A stretch of DNA of 64,000 bases, taken from NCBI RefSeq assembly GCF_029846115.1, contig NZ_JARVZZ010000001.1, forward strand, positions 124,001 to 188,000, given 5' to 3'. Made by a program: the position numbers and the translations under genes. The stretch comes from Serratia marcescens. GTDB lineage: Bacteria > Pseudomonadota > Gammaproteobacteria > Enterobacterales > Enterobacteriaceae. Positions 19,548 through 30,435 of the stretch are shown one piece after another; the stretch's first letter is position 1, and every line of letters begins with the position of its first letter. The notes beneath the pieces are model-generated. The model saw nothing but the letters and a program-made list of their open reading frames with translations, was not told the DNA's origin and made no database searches.

Positions 19548-22145
19548 TTACACGGCGGTCTGGAAGATCACGCCGTCAGCTTTTTCGGTGTACTGCCCCA
19601 ACTGGTCAAAGTTCAGGTAGCGATAGGTATCCGCCGCCGTCTTGTCGACCTGCGCCATATAGGTCTGGTACTCGTCCGGCGTCGGCAGGCGGCCCAACAG
19701 GGACGCAACCGCAGCCAGTTCGGCAGACGCCAGATAAACGTTGGCACCGGTGCCCAGACGGTTCGGGAAGTTACGGGTCGAGGTGGAGACCACCGTCGCA
19801 CCGTCCGCCACGCGCGCCTGGTTGCCCATGCACAGCGAGCAGCCCGGGATCTCGATACGCGCGCCGCTCTTGCCGAAGACGCTGTAGTAGCCTTCTTCGG
19901 TCAGCTGAGCCGCGTCCATCTTGGTTGGCGGCGCCACCCACAGACGGGTCGGCAGTTGGCCCTTGTGCTGATCCAGCAGCTTGCCGGCCGCACGGAAGTG
20001 GCCGATGTTGGTCATGCAAGAACCGATGAACACTTCATCGATTTTGCTGTTGGCCACGTCGGACAGCAGGCGCGCATCGTCAGGATCGTTCGGCGCGCAC
20101 AGGATAGGCTCTTTGATCTCGTTCAGATCGATGTCGATCACCGCCGCGTATTCCGCATCCGCATCGCCTTCCAGCAGCTGCGGATCCGCCAGCCATTTTT
20201 CCATGCCCTGGATACGGCGCTCCAGCGTACGGCGATCGCCGTAACCTTCGGAGATCATCCACTTCAGCAGCACGATGTTGGAGTTCAGGTACTCTTCGAT
20301 CGGCGCCTTGTCCAGCTTGATGGTACAACCGGCGGCGGAACGTTCGGCGGACGCATCGGTCAGCTCAAACGCCTGCTCGACCTTCAGGTCCGGCAGACCT
20401 TCGATCTCCAGAATGCGGCCGGAGAAGATGTTTTTCTTGCCCTTCTTCTCGACGGTCAGCAGCCCTTGCTGGATCGCGTAGTAAGGGATGGCGTGCACCA
20501 GATCGCGCAGGGTGATGCCCGGCTGCATTTTGCCTTTGAAGCGCACCAGCACCGACTCAGGCATATCCAGCGGCATCACGCCGGTCGCGGCGGCAAACGC
20601 CACCAGGCCGGAACCGGCCGGGAAGGAAATGCCGATTGGGAAGCGGGTATGGGAATCGCCGCCGGTGCCGACGGTGTCAGGCAGCAGCATGCGGTTCAGC
20701 CAGGAGTGGATCACGCCGTCGCCCGGACGCAGCGAGACGCCGCCACGGTTCATGATGAAGTCAGGCAGCGTGTGGTGCGTGGTCACGTCGACCGGTTTCG
20801 GGTACGCGGCGGTGTGGCAGAACGACTGCATGACCAGATCGGCGGAGAAGCCGAGGCAGGCCAGGTCTTTCAGCTCATCGCGGGTCATCGGGCCGGTAGT
20901 GTCCTGAGAACCGACGGAGGTCATCTTCGGTTCGCAGTACTCGCCAGGGCGAATGCCGGCGACGCCGCAGGCGCGGCCGACCATTTTCTGCGCCAGCGAG
21001 AAGCCTTTGCTGCTGGCGGCAACCGGCTTGGCAATACGGAACACGTCGCTGTGCGGCAGACCCAGCGCTTCGCGCGCCTTGGTGGTCAGGCCGCGGCCGA
21101 TGATCAGCGGGATACGGCCGCCGGCGCGCACTTCATCCAGCAGCACGTCGGTTTTCAGCTCGAAGTTGGCGATCAGCGCGCCGGTTTCGTGGTTGCGCAC
21201 TTCACCTTTGTACGGGTAAACGTCGATCACGTCGCCCATGTTCAGCTCGGACACGTCCACTTCGATCGGCAAGGCGCCGGCATCTTCCATGGTGTTGAAG
21301 AAGATAGGCGCAATCTTGCCGCCCAGCACCACGCCGCCGCCGCGCTTGTTCGGCACGTGCGGGATGTCGTCGCCCATAAACCACAGCACGGAGTTGGTGG
21401 CAGATTTACGGGAAGAACCGGTGCCGACCACGTCGCCGACGTAGGCCAGCGGGAAGCCTTTCTTGTTCAACAGCTCGATCTGTTTGATCGGGCCGACGCT
21501 GCCTGGCTGATCCGGCACGATGCCTTCACGTTCGTTTTTCAGCATCGCCAGCGCGTGCAGCGGGATGTCCGGACGCGACCAGGCGTCCGGCGCCGGAGAA
21601 AGGTCATCGGTGTTGGTTTCGCCGGTGACTTTGAACACGGTGACGGTGATCTTTTCCGCCAGCTCAGGGCGCGACAGATACCATTCGGCATCGGCCCAGG
21701 ACTGCATGATCTGCTTGGCGTGCGGGTTACCGGCCTTGGCCTTCTCTTCCACGTCGTAGAAGTTGTCGAACATCAGCAGCGTGTGGGACAGCGCTTTGGC
21801 GGCGATGGGCGCCAGCGTTTCACTGTCCAGGGCGTCGATCAGCGGGTGAATGTTATAACCGCCCTGCATGGTGCCTAACAGTTCAATGGCTTTCTCGGGG
21901 GAAACCAGGGGGGATGTCGCTTCGCCTTTGGCGATGGCCGCCAGGAAACCTGCTTTGACATAGGCGGCTTCGTCGACGCCCGGTGGAACACGGTTAATCA
22001 GCAGGTCTAACAGGAATTCTTCTTCGCCTTTTGGCGGATTCTTCAGTAGTTCGACCAGCGCGGCCATTTGGGTGGCGTCTAGCGGCTTAGGGGCGATGCC
22101 CTCAGCGGCACGCTCGGCTACGTGCTTACGGTATTCTTCTAGCAC
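19548..22145 (-). CDS. acnB: Bifunctional aconitate hydratase 2 / 2-methylisocitrate dehydratase
   Basis: An 865-residue AcnB, the main TCA-cycle aconitase, identical in length to the E. coli enzyme. The N-terminal HEAT-like domain precedes the swivel domain (the order that distinguishes AcnB from AcnA). The [4Fe-4S] ligands are in [10 protein letters not shown] and [10 protein letters not shown]. AcnB also binds mRNAs when it loses its iron-sulfur cluster. It is separated from lpd by a 510-base spacer. The long antisense frame across 19956-21878 is a codon-bias shadow. Confidence 0.97.
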   Translation of the reverse strand: MLEEYRKHVAERAAEGIAPKPLDATQMAALVELLKNPPKGEEEFLLDLLINRVPPGVDEAAYVKAGFLAAIAKGEATSPLVSPEKAIELLGTMQGGYNIHPLIDALDSETLAPIAAKALSHTLLMFDNFYDVEEKAKAGNPHAKQIMQSWADAEWYLSRPELAEKITVTVFKVTGETNTDDLSPAPDAWSRPDIPLHALAMLKNEREGIVPDQPGSVGPIKQIELLNKKGFPLAYVGDVVGTGSSRKSATNSVLWFMGDDIPHVPNKRGGGVVLGGKIAPIFFNTMEDAGALPIEVDVSELNMGDVIDVYPYKGEVRNHETGALIANFELKTDVLLDEVRAGGRIPLIIGRGLTTKAREALGLPHSDVFRIAKPVAASSKGFSLAQKMVGRACGVAGIRPGEYCEPKMTSVGSQDTTGPMTRDELKDLACLGFSADLVMQSFCHTAAYPKPVDVTTHHTLPDFIMNRGGVSLRPGDGVIHSWLNRMLLPDTVGTGGDSHTRFPIGISFPAGSGLVAFAAATGVMPLDMPESVLVRFKGKMQPGITLRDLVHAIPYYAIQQGLLTVEKKGKKNIFSGRILEIEGLPDLKVEQAFELTDASAERSAAGCTIKLDKAPIEEYLNSNIVLLKWMISEGYGDRRTLERRIQGMEKWLADPQLLEGDADAEYAAVIDIDLNEIKEPILCAPNDPDDARLLSDVANSKIDEVFIGSCMTNIGHFRAAGKLLDQHKGQLPTRLWVAPPTKMDAAQLTEEGYYSVFGKSGARIEIPGCSLCMGNQARVADGATVVSTSTRNFPNRLGTGANVYLASAELAAVASLLGRLPTPDEYQTYMAQVDKTAADTYRYLNFDQLGQYTEKADGVIFQTAV

Positions 22146-22658
22146 GACGTTCTCCTCGCTCTCATTGTCATTTATTGTGCCTGGCGTATATGCAAACCGG
22201 GTTTATACCCTTGGGGTTTCACTCTGTGGCTAGGCGATCGGCCCGTAAAGGCCCCGAAACGGTGATTGGGGCAAACAAGCACGGTCAAACAGCGTTACAG
22301 CATGAAAGACTGATGGGTAGAGCGCACGGCGATATTGATGCCATCTATCCTGACGGGGCACTGCTGTCGATGTCCTGGACTGTAAGGTACAGTGCCCGGT
22401 TCCGCTCAGCCAGCATATCAGGATTTGAAACGGTTGTTAATTCGTTCACATAAAAGCAACATTAAATCTTTGCTGAATCGTTGAGCGCAGCGTAATCGGC
22501 TGCCGGACTAGCAGGGCATTATATCCATATAGTTGGAATGGATATAAGAAGAGAGATCGGAATTTGGCGCTGCGGCCACAAAAATACCGCTTTCTGAATT
22601 TGAGCAAAAAAACGGCCCCTTGTCAGGAGCCGCTTGTTAACCGGTCAAACCAGCAGAA
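22146..22658. promoter_or_regulatory. acnB upstream region and lpd downstream region, no gene seen
   Basis: E. coli has yacH between lpd and acnB; it is absent here. The frame at 22175-22453 has no protein-like composition. The segment should hold the acnB promoter on the minus strand; I could not single out a convincing -10/-35 pair. The last 50 bases hold the lpd terminator. Confidence 0.5.
22607..22637 (-). terminator. Terminator of the pdhR-aceEF-lpd operon
   Basis: On the minus strand, CGGCTCC-TGACAA-GGGGCCG forms a stem followed by a run of seven T residues, starting about 22 bases after the lpd stop. Confidence 0.88.
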
Positions 22659-24083
22659 TTACTTCTTCTTGGCTTTCGGGTTAGGCAGGTCGGTGATGCT
22701 GCCTTCGTAGATTTCCGCCGCCAGGCCCACGGATTCGTGCAGGGTCGGGTGAGCGTGGATGGTCAGCGCGATGTCTTCCGCGTCGCAGCCCATCTCGATA
22801 GCCAGACCGATTTCACCCAGCAGCTCGCCGCCGTTGGTGCCGACAATCGCGCCACCGATGATGCGGTGAGTTTCTTTGTCGAAGATCAGTTTGGTCATGC
22901 CGTCTGCACAGTCGGAAGCGATCGCACGGCCGGAAGCCGCCCACGGGAAGGTGGAGGTTTCGTAGCTGATGCCTTTCTCTTTCGCTTCTTTCTCGGTCAG
23001 ACCCACCCATGCCACTTCCGGCTCGGTGTAAGCGATGGATGGGATCACTTTCGGATCGAAGTAGTGCTTCATGCCGGCGATAACTTCTGCGGCAACGTGG
23101 CCTTCGTGCACGCCTTTGTGCGCCAGCATCGGCTGACCGACGATGTCGCCGATAGCGAAGATGTGCGGCACGTTGGTGCGCAGCTGTTTGTCGACATTGA
23201 TGAAGCCACGCTCGTCAACTTCAACACCGGCTTTGCCGGCATCCAGCAGTTTGCCGTTCGGCACGCGGCCGATCGCCACCAGCACCGCGTCGTAACGCTG
23301 TGGCTCTGCCGGCGCTTTTTTACCTTCCATCGTGACGTAGATGCCGTCTTCTTTGGCTTCTACCGCGGTCACTTTGGTTTCCAGCATCAGGTTGAACTGC
23401 TTGCTGATACGCTTGGTGAAGACTTTCACCACGTCTTTATCTGCCGCCGGGATAACCTGATCGAACATCTCAACGACGTCGATCTGTGAACCCAGCGCAT
23501 GGTATACGGTGCCCATTTCCAGGCCGATGATGCCGCCGCCCATAACCAGCAGACGCTCTGGGACGGTTTTCAGTTCCAGCGCATCGGTGGAATCCCACAC
23601 GCGTGGATCTTCATGAGGAATGAATGGCAGTTGGATCGGACGAGAACCTGCAGCGATGATGGCGTTGTCGAAGTTGATGGTGGTTGGGCCGTTTTCGCCT
23701 TCCACAACCAGGGTGTTAGCGCCGGTGAACTTGCCCAGGCCGTTGACCACTTTCACTTTACGGCCTTTCGCCATGCCAGCCAGACCGCCGGTCAGCTGAG
23801 TGATGACTTTTTCTTTCCAGACGCGCACTTTGTCGATGTCGGTTTTCGGCTCGCCGAAAACGATGCCGTGTTCGGCCAGCGCTTTGGCTTCTTCGATCAC
23901 TTTGGCAACGTGAAGCAGTGCTTTGGAAGGGATACATCCCACGTTCAGGCAAACCCCGCCCAGAGTGGAATATCGTTCAACCAGAACGGTTTCAAGACCT
24001 AAGTCAGCGCAACGAAAGGCTGCAGAGTAACCTGCCGGGCCCGCCCCAAGTACCACGACCTGAGTTTTAATTTCAGTACTCAT
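22659..24083 (-). CDS. lpd: Dihydrolipoyl dehydrogenase (E3)
   Basis: A 474-residue flavoprotein that reoxidises the lipoamide of the pyruvate and 2-oxoglutarate dehydrogenases and of the glycine cleavage system. The N-terminal FAD motif is GAGPAGYSAA, the redox disulfide is in GGVCLNVGCIPSK, and the dimer-interface catalytic pair is in HAHPTLHE. I choose the second of two adjacent ATGs (24083), which leaves five bases after GAGG and gives the E. coli length. It is the last gene of the pdhR operon; the 233-base gap to aceF suggests an extra promoter, as in E. coli. Confidence 0.97.
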   Translation of the reverse strand: MSTEIKTQVVVLGAGPAGYSAAFRCADLGLETVLVERYSTLGGVCLNVGCIPSKALLHVAKVIEEAKALAEHGIVFGEPKTDIDKVRVWKEKVITQLTGGLAGMAKGRKVKVVNGLGKFTGANTLVVEGENGPTTINFDNAIIAAGSRPIQLPFIPHEDPRVWDSTDALELKTVPERLLVMGGGIIGLEMGTVYHALGSQIDVVEMFDQVIPAADKDVVKVFTKRISKQFNLMLETKVTAVEAKEDGIYVTMEGKKAPAEPQRYDAVLVAIGRVPNGKLLDAGKAGVEVDERGFINVDKQLRTNVPHIFAIGDIVGQPMLAHKGVHEGHVAAEVIAGMKHYFDPKVIPSIAYTEPEVAWVGLTEKEAKEKGISYETSTFPWAASGRAIASDCADGMTKLIFDKETHRIIGGAIVGTNGGELLGEIGLAIEMGCDAEDIALTIHAHPTLHESVGLAAEIYEGSITDLPNPKAKKK

Positions 24084-24288
24084 CATGACCTCTTAATTGA
24101 TTGTCCGGCGGGTCAGACGTCATTTTTATTGCTAATCGATCTCATAACGCCCTTCATCCACCGGGACGCTTACACCGCGAGCAGTTTACAGAATTGTTAA
24201 TAATCTGCAAAGCGTGTTCGAGTGACCCGTGTCTCAACAATTTTGTCGAGTTGTGCAAAATCCGACAAAACTGCTACAGAATCGTCAG

Positions 24289-24313
24289 GGGCGCAGAATG
24301 CTGCGCCCCTTTT
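24289..24313. terminator. Hairpin between aceF and lpd
   Basis: GGGGCGCAG and CTGCGCCCC form a 9-base-pair stem with a 4-base loop immediately after the aceF stop. There is no T run in the aceF direction (the plus side has TTTT), so I read it as a processing or partial-attenuation structure separating aceEF from lpd levels rather than a full terminator. Confidence 0.55.
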
Positions 24314-24316
24314 GCA

Positions 24317-26197
24317 TTACATCACCAGACGGCGAATGTCGGACAACATGTTGTTGATGATGGTGATGAAGCGCGCACCATCGGCACCGTCGATAACGCG
24401 GTGGTCGAAGGACAGCGACATCGGCATCATCAGGCGCGGCATGAACTCTTTACCGTTCCAGACCGGCTCCATCGCAGACTTGGAGACGCCCAGGATAGCC
24501 ACTTCCGGCGCGTTGACGATCGGCGCGAAGTGAGTCGTCCCGATGCCGCCCAGGCTGGAGATGGTGAAGCAGCCGCCCTGCATCTCGCCCGCAGTCAGCT
24601 TGCCGTCGCGCGCTTTCTTGGAGATGGCCATCAGTTCGCGAGACAGCTCGGTGATGCTCTTCTTGTTCACGTCCTTGAACACCGGAACCACCAGGCCGTT
24701 CGGGGTATCAACCGCCACGCCGATGTTGATGTATTTCTTCAGCGTCAGCTTCTGACCGTCTTCGGACAGCGAGCTGTTGAAGCGCGGCATCTGCTCCAGA
24801 GCGGCAGCAACGGCTTTCATGATGAACACGACAGGCGTGAACTTCACGTCCAGCTTGCGCTTGGCCGCTTCTTCGTTCTGCTGTTTGCGGAACGCTTCCA
24901 GATCGGTGATGTCGGTTTTGTCGAAGTGAGTCACGTGCGGGATCATCACCCAGTTGCGGCTCAGGTTCGCGCCAGAGATCTTCTGGATGCGGCCCATTTC
25001 GACTTCTTCGATCTCGCCGAACTTGCTGAAGTCCACTTTCGGCCATGGCAGCATGCCTGGCAGACCGCCGCCGGCAGCAGCCGGAGCCGCTTCAGCGCGT
25101 TTCACCGCGTCTTTCACGTAAGCCTGAACGTCTTCGCGCAGGATGCGGCCTTTACGACCGGTGCCTTTCACTTTCGCCAGGTTAACGCCGAATTCACGCG
25201 CCAGACGACGAATGACCGGGGTCGCGTGCACGTATGCCGCGTTCTCGGCGAACTCGCCTTTGTCGTCAGCTTTCGCAGCCGGTGCGGCGGCTTTAGCGGC
25301 GGCCGGTGCCGGCGCAGCTTCCGCTTTAGCGGCTGGAGCGGCGGCAGCGGCAGGCGCAGCGCCTTCCACTTCGAACACCATGATCAGGGAGCCGGTTTTC
25401 ACTTTGTCGCCGGTCGCGATCTTGATCTCTTTCACGGTACCCGCGAACGGTGCAGGCACTTCCATGGAGGCCTTGTCGCCTTCCACGGTGATCAGAGACT
25501 GCTCGGCGGCAACCTTGTCGCCCACCTTAACCATCACTTCGGTCACTTCGACTTCGTCGCCGCCGATATCCGGCACGGCGACGTCTTTGGCCGCAGAGGC
25601 CGCAGGCGCTGCAGCGGCGGCAGGTGCTTGCGCCGCAGCCGGGGCCGCAGCGGAAGCGGCGCCGGCCACTTCGAACACCATGATCAGGGAACCGGTTTTC
25701 ACTTTGTCGCCGGTCGCGATCTTGATCTCTTTCACGGTGCCCGCGAACGGCGCAGGAACTTCCATGGAAGCCTTGTCGCCTTCTACGGTGATCAGGGACT
25801 GCTCGGCTTCCACCTTGTCGCCCACTTTCACCAGGATCTCGGTCACTTCGACTTCGTCAGCGCCGATGTCCGGCACGGCAACGTCTTTAGCCGCAGCGGC
25901 GGCCGGGGCCGCTGCTGCCGCCGGTTTTTCTTCCGCTTTCGCCGCCGGTGCAGCTTCCGCTGCGCCTGCCGCTTCGAAGATCATGATCAGTTTGCCGGTC
26001 TCGGTTTTATCGCCGACCGCCACTTTGATCTCTTTCACCACACCCGCCTGCGGGGAGGGCACTTCCATGGAGGCCTTGTCGCCTTCCACGGTGATCAGCG
26101 ATTGTTCCGCTTCAACTTTATCGCCGACCTTCACCAGGATCTCGGTGATTTCGACTTCATCTGCACCGATGTCCGGTACGTTGATTTCGATAGACAT
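24317..26197 (-). CDS. aceF: Dihydrolipoyllysine-residue acetyltransferase (E2 of pyruvate dehydrogenase)
   Basis: A 626-residue E2 core protein. It has three N-terminal lipoyl domains, each with the lipoylation motif [10 protein letters not shown] (first lysine at residue 41), joined by alanine/proline-rich linkers. The peripheral subunit-binding domain ([13 protein letters not shown]) and the catalytic domain follow; the active-site histidine is in [12 protein letters not shown]. The number of lipoyl domains equals that of E. coli. Domains two and three are almost identical in DNA over about 180 bases. It starts 13 bases after aceE. The long plus-strand frame across this gene and aceE is a shadow. 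Confidence 0.97.
   Translation of the reverse strand: MSIEINVPDIGADEVEITEILVKVGDKVEAEQSLITVEGDKASMEVPSPQAGVVKEIKVAVGDKTETGKLIMIFEAAGAAEAAPAAKAEEKPAAAAAPAAAAAKDVAVPDIGADEVEVTEILVKVGDKVEAEQSLITVEGDKASMEVPAPFAGTVKEIKIATGDKVKTGSLIMVFEVAGAASAAAPAAAQAPAAAAAPAASAAKDVAVPDIGGDEVEVTEVMVKVGDKVAAEQSLITVEGDKASMEVPAPFAGTVKEIKIATGDKVKTGSLIMVFEVEGAAPAAAAAPAAKAEAAPAPAAAKAAAPAAKADDKGEFAENAAYVHATPVIRRLAREFGVNLAKVKGTGRKGRILREDVQAYVKDAVKRAEAAPAAAGGGLPGMLPWPKVDFSKFGEIEEVEMGRIQKISGANLSRNWVMIPHVTHFDKTDITDLEAFRKQQNEEAAKRKLDVKFTPVVFIMKAVAAALEQMPRFNSSLSEDGQKLTLKKYINIGVAVDTPNGLVVPVFKDVNKKSITELSRELMAISKKARDGKLTAGEMQGGCFTISSLGGIGTTHFAPIVNAPEVAILGVSKSAMEPVWNGKEFMPRLMMPMSLSFDHRVIDGADGARFITIINNMLSDIRRLVM
25368..25845. repeat. 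Near-identical direct repeats encoding lipoyl domains 2 and 3 of AceF
   Basis: Bases about 25368-25545 and 25668-25845, offset by 300, differ at only a few positions over most of their length. A third, more diverged copy encodes lipoyl domain 1 (about 25968-26150). Confidence 0.8.
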
Positions 26198-26210
26198 TAT
26201 TCAGTACCTC

Positions 26211-28874
26211 TTAGGCCAGACGCGGGTTAACTTTTTCCGGGTTGATGTCGAATTTCTTGATTGCATCGGCAACCACAGAAGCTTCGATCTCACCGCGTTT
26301 AGCCAGTTCACCCAGAGCAGCAACCACCACGTAGGATGCATCGACTTCGAAGTGGTGACGCAGGTTTTCGCGGCTGTCCGAACGACCGAAGCCGTCGGTG
26401 CCCAGTACGCGATAGTCGCTGGCCGGCACATAAGTACGAACCTGTTCGGCGAACAGTTTCATGTAGTCGGTAGAAGCTACCGCCGGCGCGTCGCTCATCA
26501 CCTGAGCGATGTAAGGCACGCGTGGCGTTTCGGTTGGGTGCAGCATGTTCCAGCGCTCGCAATCCTGGCCGTCGCGCGCCAGTTCGGTGAACGAGGTCAC
26601 GCTGTAGGTGTCGGAACCCACGCCGTAGTCCTTCGCCAGGATCTGCGCAGCTTCGCGCACGTGGCGCAGGATGGCACCGGAGCCCAGCAGCTGTACCTTG
26701 CCTTTGCTGCCTTCCAGCGTTTCCAGCTTGTAGATACCCTTGCGGATACCTTCTTCCGCACCCTGCGGCATCGCAGGCATGTGGTAGTTTTCGTTCAGCG
26801 TGGTCAGGTAGTAGTACACGTTTTCCGGGTTGTCGCCATACATGCGCACCAGACCGTCGTGCATGATCACCGCCACTTCGTACGCGTAAGCCGGATCGTA
26901 AGAGATGCAGTTAGGGATGGTCAGAGACTGAATGTGGCTGTGGCCATCTTCGTGCTGCAGACCTTCGCCGTTCAGGGTAGTACGGCCCGAGGTCCCGCCG
27001 ATCAGGAAGCCGCGCGCCTGTTGGTCGCCCGCTGCCCAGCACAGGTCGCCGATACGTTGGAAACCGAACATCGAGTAGTAGATGTAGAACGGAATCATCG
27101 GCAGATCGTTGGTGCTGTAGGAAGTCGCTGCGGCCAGCCAGGAAGAGGCTGCGCCCAGTTCGTTGATGCCTTCCTGCAGGATTTGGCCTTTCTCGTCTTC
27201 TTTGTAGTAAGCCACCTGCTCACGGTCCTGCGGGGTGTACTGCTGGCCGTTCGGGCTGTAGATACCGATCTGACGGAACAGACCTTCCATACCGAAAGTA
27301 CGCGCTTCGTCGGCGATGATTGGCACCAGGCGATCTTTGATCGACTTGTTCTTCAGCATCACGTTCAGGGCACGCACGAAGGCGATAGTGGTGGAGATCT
27401 CTTTGTTCTGCTCTTCCAGCAGCGAGCTGAAATCTTCCAGCGCCGGCATTTCCAGCTTCTGGGTGAACTCCGGCAGACGCGTCGGCACGTAGCCTTTCAG
27501 CGCCTGGCGACGTTCGTGCAGGTATTTGTACTCTTCGGACTCTTTCTCGAAGGTGATGTACGGCAGTTTTTCGATGTCAGCATCGGCAACCGGCACGTTG
27601 AAACGATCGCGGAAGTGGTGAACCCCTTCCATGTTCATTTTCTTCACCTGGTGAGCGATGTTTTTACCTTCCGCGGTTTCACCCATGCCGTAACCTTTGA
27701 TGGTGTGGGCCAGGATAACGGTCGGTTTGCCTTTGGTGTCCTGCGCTTTTTTCAGTGCAGCGAAGATTTTCTTCGGATCGTGACCACCACGGTTCAGCGC
27801 CCAGATTTCGTCGTCGGTCATGTCTTTGACCAGCGCCGCGGTTTCCGGGTAACGGCCGAAGAAGTGCTCGCGCACGTAAGCGCCGTCTTTGGATTTGAAG
27901 GTCTGGTAGTCGCCGTCCAGGGTCTCGTTCATCAGCTGAACCAGTTTACCGCTGGTGTCTTTACGCAGCAGTTCGTCCCAACGGCCGCCCCAGATCACTT
28001 TCAGCACCTGCCAGCCTGCGCCGGAGAAGATGCCTTCCAGTTCGTTGATGATCTTGCCGTTGCCGGTGACCGGGCCGTCCAGGCGCTGCAGGTTGCAGTT
28101 GATGACGAACACCAGGTTGTCCAGCTTCTCGCGGGTCGCGATGGTGATGGCGCCTTTGGATTCCGGCTCATCCATCTCGCCGTCGCCCAGGAAGGCGTAA
28201 ACGGTCTGCTCAGAGGTGTCTTTCAGGCCACGGTGTTCCAGATATTTCAGGAACTTCGCCTGATAGATGGCGCTGATTGGGCCCAGGCCCATGGAAACGG
28301 TCGGGAACTGCCAGAATTCCGGCATCAGTTTAGGATGCGGGTAAGAGGACAGGCCGTTGCCGTGCACTTCCTGACGGAAGTTGTTCATTTGTTCTTCGGT
28401 CAGGCGGCCTTCAAGGAAGGCACGCGCGTAAACGCCCGGAGAGATGTGGCCCTGGAAGTACACCAGGTCGCCGCCGTCTTTCTCGTTGCGTGCGCGGAAG
28501 AAGTGGTTAAAGCAGACTTCATAGAAGGTCGCGGAAGACTGGAAGGAAGCCATGTGGCCGCCCAGCTCCAGGTCTTTTTTGGATGCGCGCAGAACGGTCA
28601 TGACCGCGTTCCAACGGATCGCAGAGCGAATGCGGCGTTCCAGATCCAGGTTGCCTGGGTAGGCCGGTTCGTCTTCTACCGCGATGGTGTTGACGTAGTT
28701 GTGCGCTGCAGCACCGGCCGCAACGTTAACGCCGCCTTTGCGGGCTTCTCCCAATACCTGATCAATCAGAAACTGAGCTCGCTCAACACCCTCTTCACGG
28801 ATGACCGATTCGATCGCCTGCAGCCAGTCGCGGGTTTCGATCGGATCCACGTCATTGTTTAAACGTTCTGACAT
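26211..28874 (-). CDS. aceE: Pyruvate dehydrogenase E1 component, homodimeric type
   Basis: An 887-residue thiamine diphosphate-dependent E1, exactly the E. coli length, that decarboxylates pyruvate and acetylates the lipoyl groups of AceF. The ThDP motif is FLGDGEMDEPES...N. I start at MSERLNNDVDP (28874), the family N-terminus with AAGGAATACCACC ahead of it; the longer frame to 28943 lies in the leader. It is separated from pdhR by 165 bases and expressed with it as pdhR-aceE-aceF-lpd. Confidence 0.98.
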   Translation of the reverse strand: MSERLNNDVDPIETRDWLQAIESVIREEGVERAQFLIDQVLGEARKGGVNVAAGAAAHNYVNTIAVEDEPAYPGNLDLERRIRSAIRWNAVMTVLRASKKDLELGGHMASFQSSATFYEVCFNHFFRARNEKDGGDLVYFQGHISPGVYARAFLEGRLTEEQMNNFRQEVHGNGLSSYPHPKLMPEFWQFPTVSMGLGPISAIYQAKFLKYLEHRGLKDTSEQTVYAFLGDGEMDEPESKGAITIATREKLDNLVFVINCNLQRLDGPVTGNGKIINELEGIFSGAGWQVLKVIWGGRWDELLRKDTSGKLVQLMNETLDGDYQTFKSKDGAYVREHFFGRYPETAALVKDMTDDEIWALNRGGHDPKKIFAALKKAQDTKGKPTVILAHTIKGYGMGETAEGKNIAHQVKKMNMEGVHHFRDRFNVPVADADIEKLPYITFEKESEEYKYLHERRQALKGYVPTRLPEFTQKLEMPALEDFSSLLEEQNKEISTTIAFVRALNVMLKNKSIKDRLVPIIADEARTFGMEGLFRQIGIYSPNGQQYTPQDREQVAYYKEDEKGQILQEGINELGAASSWLAAATSYSTNDLPMIPFYIYYSMFGFQRIGDLCWAAGDQQARGFLIGGTSGRTTLNGEGLQHEDGHSHIQSLTIPNCISYDPAYAYEVAVIMHDGLVRMYGDNPENVYYYLTTLNENYHMPAMPQGAEEGIRKGIYKLETLEGSKGKVQLLGSGAILRHVREAAQILAKDYGVGSDTYSVTSFTELARDGQDCERWNMLHPTETPRVPYIAQVMSDAPAVASTDYMKLFAEQVRTYVPASDYRVLGTDGFGRSDSRENLRHHFEVDASYVVVAALGELAKRGEIEASVVADAIKKFDINPEKVNPRLA

Positions 28875-29039
28875 GGTGGTATTCCTTATCTGTCTAATGG
28901 TTTGTTTGGAGCCTGTCTTCCTGTGTTCTGTGCAAAAACACACGAAGACAGGCCCATCAGTTTAGTTGCCGCTTAAGTACTTAACTAAGTACCTCGAACT
29001 TAACCCCCGCAGGCTGGTGTACCCTGAAGAGGACAGCTC

Positions 29040-29804
29040 TTAATCCTTGCGTTGCTGGAGACGCCGTAGCGATCTCTCGCGCCGAGTATGCTCCCGGCTG
29101 AGATCCAGCAAGATTTCCTCGATAAACGCCAAGTGGCGATGCGAGGCTTCACGGGCCTTTTCCGGCTCGCGTGCCACAATCGCCTCAAAAATCCCGGCGC
29201 GGTGGCTGCTCACTTTTGCCAACATTTCACGGCGCGAGTAGAGCAATTCAAAGTTCTGACGCACGTTCTGTTCCAGCATCGGCCCCATGCAGCGTAGCAG
29301 GTGAAGTAACACAACGTTGTGGGCAGCTTCGGTCACGGCGATTTGATACTGCATGACCGCATCGGCTTCGGCGTCGAGATCGCCGCTGTCTTGAGCCTGT
29401 TGAATCACGATATGGCAGTCGCGGATGCGCGCCAGATCTTCATCGGTGCCGCGCAGCGCCGCGTAATAGGCGGCAATGCCTTCCAGCGCGTGACGGGTTT
29501 CCAACAGATCGAACTGTGATTCGGGATGGTCGGCCAGCAGCTCGGCCAGCGGATCGCTGAAGCTCTGCCACAGATTAGTTTGCACGAAGGTGCCGCCGCC
29601 CTGACGGCGCAGGAGCAGCCCTTTCGCTTCCAGGCGCTGAATGGCCTCTCTCAGAGAAGGACGGGAGACATCAAATTGTTTCGCCAGCTCGCGCTCCGGA
29701 GGCAGTTTTTCGCCTGGGCGGAGTGTCCCCTCGAGGATCAGGTATTCGAGCTGTTGCTCGATAACATCTGACAACTTGGGTTGGCGGATTTTGCTGTAGG
29801 CCAT
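29040..29804 (-). CDS. pdhR: Pyruvate-responsive transcriptional repressor PdhR
   Basis: A 254-residue GntR-family (FadR subfamily) regulator that represses the pyruvate dehydrogenase operon and is released by pyruvate. The N-terminal winged helix includes [18 protein letters not shown]; the C-terminal all-helical domain has the metal/ligand-type histidines of the FCD fold. I start at [11 protein letters not shown] (29804), the family start; the frame extends to 29858 over the operator. It is the first gene of its own target operon and is divergent from aroP. Confidence 0.96.
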   Translation of the reverse strand: MAYSKIRQPKLSDVIEQQLEYLILEGTLRPGEKLPPERELAKQFDVSRPSLREAIQRLEAKGLLLRRQGGGTFVQTNLWQSFSDPLAELLADHPESQFDLLETRHALEGIAAYYAALRGTDEDLARIRDCHIVIQQAQDSGDLDAEADAVMQYQIAVTEAAHNVVLLHLLRCMGPMLEQNVRQNFELLYSRREMLAKVSSHRAGIFEAIVAREPEKAREASHRHLAFIEEILLDLSREHTRRERSLRRLQQRKD

Positions 29805-29837
29805 GAGTGAATTCTTCTCTGCGAATGGCGCGGAGTC

Positions 29838-29854
29838 AATTGGTAATACCAATT
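29838..29854. promoter_or_regulatory. PdhR operator
   Basis: AATTGGTAATACCAATT is a perfect palindrome with a 3-base centre and matches the PdhR consensus ATTGGT-N3-ACCAAT. It lies 34-50 bases upstream of the pdhR start codon, a position suited to autorepression of the operon. Confidence 0.92.
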
Positions 29855-30380
29855 TCAAAAACGTGACGGTAAAGTAACAAAGTATTCACCTCCTGTCCAT
29901 ACGGGCCTTGATCGAAATCAGGTTACCCGCACATTTTAACACCCCGCTGAAAACCCCGCTGCAAACCGGTAACGCCGTGATGGTATTACCATTTACGCGC
30001 CGGGTTGGGGATTTAACTTTTACCAAACCTTACGCAAGGCAGAGTGCAAACTTTTTGCCCGAGTTTTATTGCATGGTTATGACGCTTTGATGAATGACTA
30101 TTTGGCGAGCAGCGCAACGGGAGTTCGTTCATTATTTGAACGCACGCCGCCGTTCAGATCTACGTTATTTTTGCGCATTATGTGATTTGTTGCTTATTTC
30201 ATGCACTGAATCCCCCCTGCCGTCACACAACCCGCATTTTGTTTCCTAAACTGCTGCAATCTTAATCACTCACACGACAAAGCAGGTGCAAACCGACGCG
30301 CATAACATTATTCTCTGCCAAACGGTAGCGGCGCCGTGGAATTAATAGCTATAACGCCGTAAATAAAACAAAACACACAT

Positions 30381-30398
30381 CGTAACCACTGCTTTACG
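30381..30398 (+). promoter_or_regulatory. Candidate TyrR box of aroP
   Basis: CGTAAC-CACTGC-TTTACG fits the TyrR box pattern TGTAAA-N6-TTTACA at 9 of 12 defined positions, with perfect dyad symmetry of its arms apart from one pair. It lies 38-55 bases before the aroP start. A poorer half-match (CGTAAA at 30358) lies 23 bases upstream. E. coli aroP is repressed by TyrR from adjacent boxes. Confidence 0.5.
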
Positions 30399-30435
30399 GG
30401 CATGTGGGCATTCACAACGACAGAGGGTTAGATTG

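Larger units (their letters stand above)
29805..30435. promoter_or_regulatory. pdhR-aroP divergent control region
   Basis: This 631-base gap has no credible gene. It holds the PdhR box, a second shorter palindrome ATGGTATTACCAT (29980-29992) of the same TGGT-N3-ACCA type, and near aroP a candidate TyrR box. The rest is AT-rich and presumably carries both promoters. Confidence 0.6.

Noticed and set aside
19956..21878. 640-codon plus-strand frame opposite acnB
   Set aside because: Antisense shadow of acnB; arginine/histidine/glutamine-rich and without motifs.
22175..22453. 92-codon frame between lpd and acnB as a YacH replacement
   Set aside because: No similarity to YacH and no coding character; treated as regulatory spacer.
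25143..28862. 1,239-codon plus-strand open frame opposite aceF and aceE
   Set aside because: Its sequence is the antisense of highly biased aceE/aceF codons, with alanine/serine- and histidine/arginine-rich composition and no domain; the minus-strand genes are certain.
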